A program made the position numbers and the translations under genes. Source: Mytilus galloprovincialis (lineage: Eukaryota > Mollusca > Bivalvia > Mytilida > Mytilidae). From it: a stretch of DNA of 64,000 nucleotides. Under the pieces are notes generated by a model. That model saw only the letters and a list, made by a program, of their open reading frames with translations. It searched no databases and was not told the origin of the DNA. Shown in pieces: positions 38,701-50,700 of this stretch; within the stretch, counting starts at the first letter, position 1, and each line of letters starts with the position of its first letter. Location of the stretch: NCBI RefSeq assembly GCF_965363235.1, contig NC_134848.1, positions 61,714,181 to 61,778,180 on the forward strand, written 5' to 3'.

Positions 38701-41700
38701 TAAATTTGAGCTAAAAGCATGAAATATAAACAAAGCATTTTAAGTATTGTCTTTTTTTCAGGTATTCAACTGCTGATCAAGCTGACAATGGAATGCAAGA
38801 TGGTGCCCATGATTTTGACCCGCGGTCTTCAGACAACAGAGATGATTATGGAGCTGAACAAATGTTAAACATTGCTAGGCAGTTAAAAGCAGTAAGTTTG
38901 AATTAGATTTTCTAAACTGTAATATATTTACCATATTTCACATGGTATTGGGAGCATCTTAATTTAACTGCTCATAAGATAGAAACAAACAATTTCATTT
39001 ATATAATATTTGATAACTTTACAATTTTTCAGTGATTATTTGATTACTTTAATTCAAACATAACACATATTTCATAGATGTTTAATTATCTTAGAATATT
39101 TTTCTGATTAATAATTGATTACCCAATTTATTTCAGTAATTATTATAATACTACATGTACATGTATGTGATTAAATTTACATAAAAATTTTCATAATGTA
39201 AATAATAGATTACCTAGACCCTAATGAGATGTCTCCTGTAATAAGTTAGAGAGTAAAAAAGTGAGAATGGAAATGGGGAATGTGTCAAAAAGAAAACAAC
39301 CTGATCAAAAAGCAAATAACAACCAAAGGACACCAATGGGTCTTCAATGCATTGAGAAAATGCTGTACTCACAGACGTCCTTCAGCAGGCCCCTAAACAA
39401 TAATATATACATTTACTAGTTTAGTGATATTGGATGTCATACTTATCTCCAAAATTTATTAAAAAACAATACAAGACGAGTAAAGGGCAGAGGATCCTGA
39501 TTTGGACAGGCACAAACATATTTCAGTATAAATTTTTAAAAAAATATTGCAATAATTTCTATAAAGCTGGAAAAATTATATAAACAGTATCTGTGTTACA
39601 GACAATACTTTTATGACCATGCAATTTTTAAAATAGGTAAGTCTACACCAACTAAACTTAGTATATATGTATATATAGTGAATTGCCATGGTGCATTTGC
39701 AGTTGCATAATTAATATTTTCATCTTTTCTTTTTCAAGATATCACCAGAACTGCAGGCTTTAGATTTGTTAGAGGACTCATCAGAATTGGATGAAGAGGC
39801 GGATTTCGTAGCATGTGATAGATGTGAAAGTTGGTCGATGATGTCAGCAGCTGTTAATGCTAATGCTACTCCAGAAACCCTGTCAACTATTCTGATAGAA
39901 CGAGATGAAGTGTTGCACGTTGAACGTTGTACTGTTTATCAGTCAGATAACGCTACTTGGTTTAAGTTGAGGAAAGGTAGAATAACTGCGTCAAATTTTT
40001 TTAAAGTCTGTAGAGCTGTTGACAATTTGAAATGCCCTCCTTCGTTAATGAAAAGTCTACTAGGGGAATATGATTTATCTCATTCTGAAGTACCATCTCT
40101 TGAATGGGGGAAGAGGAAAGAGAAAGCTGCATTAGACCTTTACATACGTGTAAACAGACATAAACACAAAGGCTGTATGTTAGAGAAAAAGGGACTTCGT
40201 ATCTACACAAGGTTGCCTTATGTTGGATGTTCTGTCGATGGTCTGTTCTCATGTAAGTGTCATGGTGAGAATCTAGTGGAAGTTAAATGTCCGTTTGCTG
40301 ACAAGAACTTGAATCCTAAGGAAGTTGCCATTAAAAAGGGATGTGTGCTAGATTCAAGTGGTGAACTTCAAGTAACTGACAAATGCGAATATTACCATCA
40401 AATTCAAGGACAAATGGGTATATATGGAATCCACAAATCAGACTTGGTTGTATTCACAAAGAAAGGAATTGCTGTTGCTAGTGCTACATTTGATCCTCTG
40501 TTTTTTGAAAGAATGTGTAATAAGTTTCAGCTTTTCTTCCTAAATCATTTGGCTAATGCAATTATATCTTGTCAATGAATTTTGTCATAAAATGTACATG
40601 TTACTTATTAATAATTAACATCATATCAATTTGATGAGTAAATCTTTTTTAAACAGGTTTTACAGTGTGTCTCTTTCATTTTGTATTCCAGTTTATTATT
40701 TGTTTTACACTGGTTATCTTTTGGGCCCTTTATAGATTGTTAATAAAGGTGAGCCTAAGCTCTGTGTTGAAGGTTGTACTGTCTCCTATAATTGCTTAGT
40801 ACTTTAACTACAATAAAATGTCTCTTGTATGGATACTTGTCTGAATGTTGTGATTCAATGGCAGTCATACCACATCTTCTATTTTATATTCAATTTTGAA
40901 TGGACTTAACTTTAACATAAATAGGGTTTTAGTTTTCTCATTTGATTTTTTACATTGTCATTTCAGAATCTTTTATAGCCGACTATGCGGTTAAGACTTT
41001 GCTCAATGTTAAAGTCTGTTATGTGACATATAGTTGTTATTTTCTGTGTCATTTTGGTCTCTTGTGGAGAGTTCATTGGTATTCATCATACCATATCATC
41101 TTTGTTTTTAAACTTGACCTAACAAAATTTTTTGGTCAACATCTTATTTATCATGTCTATGTATGTACATGTATTTGTTTATACATGTAATTTAAAGAAA
41201 TGGAATAAAAAGTCAACAATAAGTTATATATTATTTAACCAACTGACTGTCCAGATTGCACAAAATGGCACACACTTTTACAACTTGATTAAATGTATGT
41301 TTCATTCTCAGTGGAATAGTTCTCTGTAAAAGTGTAAAGTTCTTCAGTCTTCCTATTGCCCTTTCCACATGAATTCTTGCACGTGCAATTCTGCGTGTCT
41401 TTGTAGTTGCATTTGCACACATCTGCTTTCCCATTGAGAAAGGGGGGATATTTAAAGTTGCCCCTTTAAGCGCTAAGTCACCTCGAATAAGGAAGCCTCT
41501 ATCTGCCATTATATCATCACCATACTCAACTTTCTGTAGGAAGCCAGAATCTTGTACAATTTTACGATCAGATATGCTACCAGTAAATAAGTCGGATATA
41601 AAACTAAATGAACCTCTGGGTGTGATTCCAACAAGACACTTAAAAGTGTTGTGATGTTTGTAACTAGAATATGTAATTCGCTGAGCTGATGGCAGACTAG

Positions 41701-44700
41701 GTTTTTGTACAAAAAATTCTGTGCAATCAATAATACATTTTGTTTTCTTAAAGTGTTTGAAACATTTTGGCATTTTTTTAAGAACTTGTTCTCTTGAAGG
41801 CCATCTGACCAAAAACTTCAAATCATGATACATTAGATTTAGCCAAGTAGTAAATATTCTACACACAGAGCTTTCTGATATATCAAACATGTCCCCAAGA
41901 GTTTTGGTATCGAATCCTCTTCTTAGTCTTAACAAAGTGAGTGCTAATTCCTCCTTTATGTCTAATATTCTTCTCGGTCCTTTGCGAGGTGTCTGAAATA
42001 AATAAATGATGATGCATATATTCTTCATATAATCTGAAACCTATATTGATTCTAGAGTCATGTTTTCAGTTACCATCAATTGTTATTGAGACTTGTGCTG
42101 TTTTCAATGTTAAATAGGTGGAACACGAAATCCGGGTCAAAACATCAATTTGGCAAACAATTCAATATTGAACAAACATACGCACAGACTGAAAAACATT
42201 ACACATTGTACCTGCACCTCGAGTCATGCAAAAATTGGTTCATTGACTTAGAAGTTTTTCCATGGTGAAAATTTAAAAACTCAAATGACATTACAACAAA
42301 TGTAGCTAGATGCTCCAGAATATCAAGCAGAAACTGTCCTAATACTTTCACCATTTACACTGTTCTTATATTAATTTTGTTTAATGTATTTGGATAACAG
42401 ATTTAAGGTACTGACATTACATTATAAATACATGTACATGTACACAAGTGTACAAAAATTTTGTCGTCTGCTTTTTCTGGTATACTAAACATGCTAAAGG
42501 ACACAATAAAAAGTATAAACCTCTTAATATATCTTTTACCTCAGAATTTTCCCTTTCGGATGTATCTGCACTGTTCCAGTACACCATGGATGAAGCCTTT
42601 TTCCTCAGGAAATTTAGGATGAAACAAAATACTGCCTGTGATACACCTTGAATGAAGAAAACAAAATGTATATACTTATTTCTCATGGTAAAGCGTCTAA
42701 ATATCGACACAACAATTTAAAAAAGGCAAATTTGAGCAATCAAATTATATTTTTTGTCTCCAGATAGGATTTAATCTCAAACTTTAAAGAAATTGAAACA
42801 ATACCACCTGCATGTACTGTGACAAGCACACTTAGTCTAGACAATTTGACCCATAGGCAAAATGAATTCAGCCTTTTGTGGTCGGGTGATAATTTATTTT
42901 CATGGTTAATATACAGAATAAATGTCATTTGTAATTTATTACCCATTTATAAATGTGCATAAAATACCATCAAGCTTCCATACATTTTTAAATCTTTAAA
43001 AATTTAAGTTACATGTACCTGTATAGAATTTGCAGGATTTGTTGTCTTTCATAATGTCATTCATGAGATTCTTTCTCTTCATGCTACCAGTGTCCATCAT
43101 ATTATCGGTCAGAGAATCCATTTCTGCCATGGTAATGTCTGTTTGTGTAGATATACTTGTAGTTTGTACATTAAATCCCCTCTTTACAGCATAGTAAGTA
43201 TGGTCTGCATCCACTGAAACATCAAGATTCAATATATATTGCATGACTTGGTTGATAATTATTTGTAAACCAACTAATATTGAGCAAAAGACTTAGAATG
43301 TACTGATGACATATATTTTGTAGAAAAATATGGACATATACTATATAGGTGGATATATGCACATAAAACATTAGATGATTACTGATAGGGTAGTCCAATG
43401 CAGCATCTGTAAGGCACAGCAGGTATACAACATTGATTAAATGATTCACAGACATAATCATTAAGAAACAGAGCAAGTGGACAGCATACACATACATCAA
43501 TTTAGAGGCGCATGATACTTGGAATTCACCCCCCCCTTTTTTCGGAGTTTGATTACTTATTATCGGTCAATGCCTTGTCATTTCATATATATATATTATA
43601 CCAGTCATTACCTTTAAGTTCTTCACAGAAATGTGGTGTTGCCTGAAGAGGTTGGTCTTTTGATGTGTTGGATCCATTTAAAGTTACATACGCCCCAACA
43701 TCCATCCATACTTGATCGACAATTTTACTGGTAGTGGGCGTGGTTATGCTGGCTTTGATATGTACAGTGGCTCTGTCAAACGGAAGTTTCCTGGATTTGT
43801 GCACAGTTTGCTTTAAAGGGGTAGCCATGATTGGGTATGGATGTTGGGTGGTAGGTCTCTCATCAACAAAGTGCTTGCTGCACACATAGGCATGTTTGTT
43901 TACATTGGATACGGCGTAATCTTTCCTGCCACAAGCTTTTACCCACTGTAAAGTTTCTTCCAATCTTGTTTTAGGCTTAGGTATAGGAAAGAATTCCACT
44001 CCTGACATATGAGGTTTATGCTTATATCTGTCATCGCTGTTGCAGGTTCCCCAAACACAACGTTTTACCATTCTTTTTTACTTTGTTTATATTTTCGCGG
44101 AAAAAAACTTGTCGGGTATCACGTGACGTAGGCCGCTTACGTTACGCATAACCGCTTACATCAAATATAATATGAAAGTCGACTATTTGAATAATTTCTT
44201 TATTTGTAAATTTTAAATTCTTAATTTGTAACATGCAAATTTTTATTTATATCCATTACAGTGGCGGCTGCCAGATAAGGGTGTTCAAACCACCTGTTTG
44301 TTTGACAAATTATAAATTTGAATGGAGATATATGATAGAAAACCCTCCTTTTTGTATAAAAATTGCTGGATCCGAGTCTAATTAGTCATGTGAGTAGATA
44401 ATAGGCTCGGACCTACACAAATAGAATAGGGTTGTTTAAATGAAAATAAACGATAAAGAGTTTATGAAAACCAAGATTTTGAAAAAAAATGCATTCAAAG
44501 TGTTCAAGAAGATATATTTCTTGTTAATTTATATATGAAGGCCTTTCAAATCTTTTTATAGCGATAAATCAAACACAGAAATTGAACATAGTCCAGCAGA
44601 TATAGATAAGATCGTCTGGTAGGTTTAAATTATTTTAAATTACGTCAGTTAGATTCGTTTCAACAAAAATACAGATATCGTGTTCCAAGCAAAATATCAA

Positions 44701-47700
44701 TGACATCAGGAGAGAGAAGTCTTTTCGTCAGGCTACAAAATTTTAAGAAACACTTTAAACTTTAAACTAAGAGTGAGGATTTTTTATGCAGAGAATGGTA
44801 CACTCTGTTCTATAATTGTATAATTGTATTTCTGATTTGAAAACAAATTGTATCAGATTACCAATCATTAAGTTGTACAGCCCTTGGATGGTGTAAACTT
44901 CCCAAAAAAACGTGTATGGTGTAATGGTGTATGGCATATGGTGCAATGGTGTAAGGTGTATGGTGCTATGGTGTATGGTGCAAGAGGAATGGTGTAATGG
45001 TGTTTGAGGAATGGTGTGATTGTGTAACGTGTGATCGGGAAGGGTGTGAATGATGGTGTACGACATTTCATTGGTTGAAAACGATTTATTTTTATTTCAT
45101 TTTTTCGAATTGTAAACATAAACAATAATAATAATGAAATTTAATTGCATTATGGGTAATTTCGGATCATATAGATAGAAAAGGGAATGGTGTATGGTGT
45201 AATGTGTAAGGTGTATGGTGAAAAGATGTAACGTGTATGGTGTAATGGTACAAGGTGTATGGTGTAATGGTGTAATGGTGTATGGTATAATCGGGAAATT
45301 AACACCATCCAAGGACTGTACTTGTTTGTATTTAATATGAAAATAAGAAGATGTGGTATGATTGCCAAGGATACATCTATTCACTTAAGTTTAAATGAAA
45401 TGGTTGTAAGCAACTGTACGGTCTTCAACACTATACTATAGGCTCCCGGTACAGAAAAAAAAATCACGATTTAAACATGTGTATGCTTGGTTGATTGTAT
45501 TATAAATAGAACAACATAAGAACGAACTATATAAAAAAAACACTACACTTGTTAGATCGATACAAAGCAGAAAACATAAAACATACAACATACAACCTCA
45601 GAGACCTGACGTGACACTGTTATATGTCAGTTTGGTATGGTCAAGTCTCAAGCGATCGTTATCTCTCTTTAAACAATATTTTCTTTTGTGTATTACGGCA
45701 CAAGTCCGTATATGATTTATATAACACTTTTTAAGTGCTCATGTTTTACTGTGACTATCCATGCACATGCATTTAAGGAATAAAAATTATTGAAGTCACC
45801 AAATAACTATTCCCTACGTACGTCTAAACAAGTGATACCTTTACAAAATATCCATCCGTTGGATCCCCAGTGAAGGAGTTGCATAGTTATAACACATATC
45901 CTATTTATAAATATTTTAATATCAGCACAACAATGTTAAATCAAGCAATGTTTTTGCTTCCGCAAAAAGGACAAAATAAAAATTTGCCTCTAATAAATTA
46001 TATTGCACCGATAGTAACTCTTATTGTGATACATTGGTTTAAAACACCAATCTCAAAGTAATTAGTTGTCCTCTTTTCAATCAAACACGTGCACATCTTT
46101 AATTGTAAAATATACAAAACACATGTATTTATATTCTTAAAGAGTCATAATGCTTTTTTTTTTGCAGAGTATATAAAAACTACCTGAATATACAAGCTCC
46201 GTATCGTTTTTCGTTGGACACTGCTTTCTTGACCAGATTATGTATGTAGTACCACGTGCTAAAAATAGAAATCACTGAAAGAATTAGAAATATGTACTTT
46301 GCTGTTAACAACGGAAACACAATCATGTTTAAGTTTCACTCATACGGTCCAAGTCAGAAACTTTGGGGATCACCTGAGAATATAAATATAGCTTCCAATG
46401 ACTAACCATCCCACCGGAAAACCTTTGCTCACGTAGACTGTCCTTTTGGCGACTATCTGGTGTATAAATCCGTTTATTATGAACATGCTGAAGTCTCTTT
46501 AGAAATGTTAGAAAAAACCCAAATGGGAAGTCATATTCAGAGGCATTTATGCGCTCTTCGATCCGATTGATTGCATTAATTGTTATCTGGTCTTGAATAT
46601 GCAAATACACTCATCATATACACCAAAATTGAAATTTTGTATTAAGATTTTTGCAGATTAGAAAGGAGGGGTGGTCCCGGGGGTTAGAACCCTTTATTTT
46701 GACGATCAATGCATCTGAATCGGGACATATAATTGGAACCACCCATTTAAGCCTAGGTTGAGAACCCTCTTTTAAAAAATAGCTGGAATCGCCCCTCTTT
46801 AAAATGCAGCAATTTATAAATACTTTTTTTTATATTATATGATATTAAGTAGAATTATACAAATGGATGAGTTTTATTATTTGACAACACTCATCGATAT
46901 TGGAAATACAGTAAACGATACAGCCAATTGATTTATTTAATACATGGAATGCATGGTAAAATTGTCGACCAATCAACACGGAGAGCGAGATATATTTTCA
47001 TTATCATACATCAATTTTAAATGCAATTCCAAATAAAATGGCTTTGAGAATCGTGTATTAAGCGCTTATCGTTCATTCGTCAATGAATCATTCGCCGTTC
47101 GTGTATAGTGCGTGTATCATTCCTCATTCATCGTGCGTGTATCGTGTGTGTTTTCATTCATCGTGCGTGTATCGTGAATCCATCATTCATTGTACATATT
47201 GCGTTTATCGTACGTTCATCATTCATTTTTCGTTGATCCTCCGCTTAATGCTCATCGCTCATCGTGCTTATATCGTGTATCGTTCATTCACCATGCATTC
47301 ATCGTCCATTCACCGTGCGTGTATCGTGCATGCGTGTATCGTGCGTGTGGTCATTTTGAAATTTAAAAGATGGTCTGTATCTCCTTGTCTTACGCGGATG
47401 CCCTGTTTATTTGTTTCAAAAATCGATATTCATTAGTACGTATGTCAAAGAAAAACTCACGCTTCTGTTGATAGTGTCCATTCTTTATTAACCATAAGTA
47501 CGTAAAAAAAGGCTATCCTTCATTAAAAAGTGACATTTAGATGATTTGTTGGATAAATGATTTTTGAAAATACAAGTTTCCGTAGAAAATTCTATTCCAC
47601 ATTTTTTCAAATTTGAATGTTATTCAATTTTTGTCTATCAATCAGGTTACCATGTCATTTATAATAGCTCGTGTTAATTATTATAATCATAAAGACTGGC

Positions 47701-50700
47701 AGGGATATATTGTTTATTTTAATGATTAATGTCAACTGAAAACAGAAAAATAAGAAATTGATAAATACAATGTCTACCAGGCTTTTGCACAACTATCTCA
47801 ATAAGTTGACCGAATATACAATACGTTCTTTTTGCGCATACACACTCACACACACACAAACAAGCAAACACAAACTTGCACGCCATAATGTGTACTGTTT
47901 AGACGAACCATTGATTTCTTCGTTGACTTGTCGACTGATCGCGTGTATTTCGTCATGTAGCATCTTCTTTATTTGGCTGTTGCTTTGAGTCACTGATAAA
48001 TAAAACAAAAAATATGTGAACAACATTGCTTGTAATTCCCGTCCTGCATACATGCATACTTGTTATATGTTTCTGTAAAATTGAGGAAATGTTATTTTGA
48101 AATATGAATAACAGTAAAACCTCATTTTTTCGAAATATTTTAGTCTAGTACAATACCAATTGACGTGAATAATTTTCCGAAGCAACAGTTGATGTCCAAT
48201 GACAACTTTGTGGTTTTTCGAGACAATCAAAGTCATTACGAAACATTTTAGGCAGTAGCATAATTAACTCAATTATTTTTTAGCGAATTTTTTCAACATC
48301 GCTTAATAAATCTATGAACAAAAAGTATAAACCCTTTGTTTCAATTTTTAACATGTTTAACCCATTTAAACGTTTCAGTTAGCTAGACGAATTTAATTGG
48401 TTAGTTGTAAAAAGAAGAAAGTTAAATATTCTAATATAAACTCTTTTGTATTGAAATATCATTGATTTATCACTTTTATCTATGTATTACGATGTCTTTA
48501 TAGAAAATAACTGTAAATATGAACAAAACCCGGTTATTTAAATCTTTGATACCTTCGATAGAAGGACGTGTAAGAAAGCTAGCAACCCACTTTTGGTGTT
48601 CAAACCTGTATGATGAATTATAAGTCCAATTATTATCAATATCTTACCATTGTTTGCTATTTGCTGATTAAAAACATGCATCGTCTTATTCATGTTGCTT
48701 ATCAACTGATGAGAAGTTTCATTTTCTACAAAATAGAAATAGTAATTTAAATTATTACATATTTCAGAGAATGTATTTTCCAATTTTAAATTATAATTTG
48801 TCATCGAATACAAATAAAACAAACATCTAATATACACCTAAAGCTAGGTTCACACTGCCGATCAAATCAATTCGACGATTCCGATTGTCCACATTTCCAC
48901 GACCAAGCTCAACCAAATTCTTAATCGGGCCTGTTTACGACTTCTTCCCGACCGCCATCCGACTTTACACGGACATTCACGACTCCTTAATGACTCCATC
49001 ACGACTTCATCCCAACAACAAAATATATATTTATTCGATAATTCCGACCAATTCACGATCTTTACTCGACTATCTAGACCAAATCAACTATTCACGATCT
49101 CAGCCTGATCTCGACCAGACCAGATCGACCAGATCGTATATGGGTCGTAGGGATAATCGGGAATTGGTCGGGTATGCACAATTTTAGTATAAAAACGTCC
49201 GAAATTTTTATTCCCCTCCGCTTCGGAGTTGGCATTAAGTGTAACACTTGTTCGCACGTACGTCCCAACAATATTAATTTCCGTTCTCTAATTGTATTTT
49301 GACTCAACCAAATTTTATGAAACGCCGTATACACAATGTTTATTACCATAAAACACAGATCAAATGCGAATTTGGGTGACCGTTCTTGTGTAATGACCCT
49401 TTACAATGTTATATATGCTAGCTGGACACATTCTCCATTTATTTGGTTATAATCAGTAGAAGGTCGGAGTAAAATCATACAGTTAAAATATCTACATAGA
49501 AATAAAACAGTTGTACTTGTGGGCAAGGTGGTAAATGCTCAGAGAGACAGGTTAATAGTAATGACGGATATTGAAGAGTGTATAGAAGATGGTGTAGACA
49601 GCAACGGGCGCCGGGAAAACTAGGTGGGGCATTCATTGACACAATGACCACTGTGTGGGCAGTAAGCGAGACTTGCACTAACTCAATAAAGAGGAACCAA
49701 ATGCTTTTAAAAGCTTCCTCATAGTGGACACTGATATGTAATGGTAGTTTTATTGCTTTTTTGGGGGAATGACACCACAAAATGAGATTTGTCTCTGGAT
49801 TAGTACTTATGATAGACAGCAATATACATAAACTTTACCACTCCCTTGTCCTTGCTATCTTACAAATACCGTTTGTGTCATATATAGTGCATAAGTATGT
49901 AATAAGTATTTTTCATAGATTTGATATCCAGTTGTTAAAGGGTTAAAGATATTTACTAGTATTTTCGTTTTGCTGTATGGCTACAACCTGCATGTATTTG
50001 TTAAACAATATTGCAAAAGAGGGCAAAGATGTCACATATTTCCAAAAAATTTTACCAACAGTAGAATTTCAATCCCCTGGAGTGATACCTTTTCTGAAAC
50101 TGTTAAAAACTTTACATATATCTATCAAGAGAGTTGTTATTTGAACTTATTACACGGGGAAAATAGCCTTCGTAGAAATAGACACAGAGGACATCGCTCC
50201 TCTATGCATATTTAAATTTATTTGCAGTTCTTCATCTTAATCAGATGACTGTATGAAGATAGTGACGATAAAGCATTCTTTTTTTAAAGAAAGGTATGTT
50301 TCCTGCATAAGTCAAAATATTGTCTAATATTGCTCAAATTTTCTTTCATATCTGTTATTTTAATGAAAGAAAGGAGGGTCATACCTAAATACCTAAATTT
50401 GAGTAATTTTTGACATTGTTTTGAATTATAACAAGCGAGATCAGATAATTGATTTAATGTTAAAATTAGAAGAAATGCATCGTATCAACTAACACTAACT
50501 AACCAACGACAAGCTGTAGAAGCATTTGCAGCGAGTGTATAGTTTGCTTTCGTCTCATTTTTGTGTGAAATTACGTCAAAAAGTTCAAATGAGAAAAAAA
50601 AAATTGACTGCAATCTGACCTATAGTTGTTATTAATAATTTCTGTGTTATTAAGTGTTCTGTGACGAGCTGTCTCATTGACAATTGTACCACACTATTCT

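Larger units (their letters stand above)
36336..44190. mobile_element. ISL2EU-type DNA transposon with both genes apparently intact
   Basis: The element carries the two genes typical of ISL2EU transposons, a YqaJ-type nuclease protein and a THAP-DDE transposase, arranged convergently. The inner part of each end has an identical 17 bp block (GTCACGTGATACCCGAC at 36,398-36,414, inverted at 44,111-44,127). Further out the ends match weakly, again around AATAGTC...TTTCATAT, which sets the proposed limits at about 36,336 and 44,190. No clean target duplication was found, so the outer edges are uncertain by tens of bases. It sits in the last intron of C4-like copy 2. Its own introns contain SINE-like repeats. 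Confidence 0.85.

Noticed and set aside
40001-40252. Minus-strand frame of 83 codons inside the nuclease exon
   Set aside because: Shadow of the YqaJ coding sequence on the opposite strand.
44767-45384. Overlapping frames rich in His-Thr-Pro-Leu-His
   Set aside because: Reverse translation of the ATGGTGTA minisatellite in all frames.
47083-47436. 117-codon frame rich in Cys, His and Arg
   Set aside because: Produced by the CGTGTATCGT minisatellite; the cysteines are not arranged as a known domain.
49475-49822. 115-codon minus-strand open frame
   Set aside because: The plus strand of the same stretch looks more protein-like; the minus frame has no recognisable motif.
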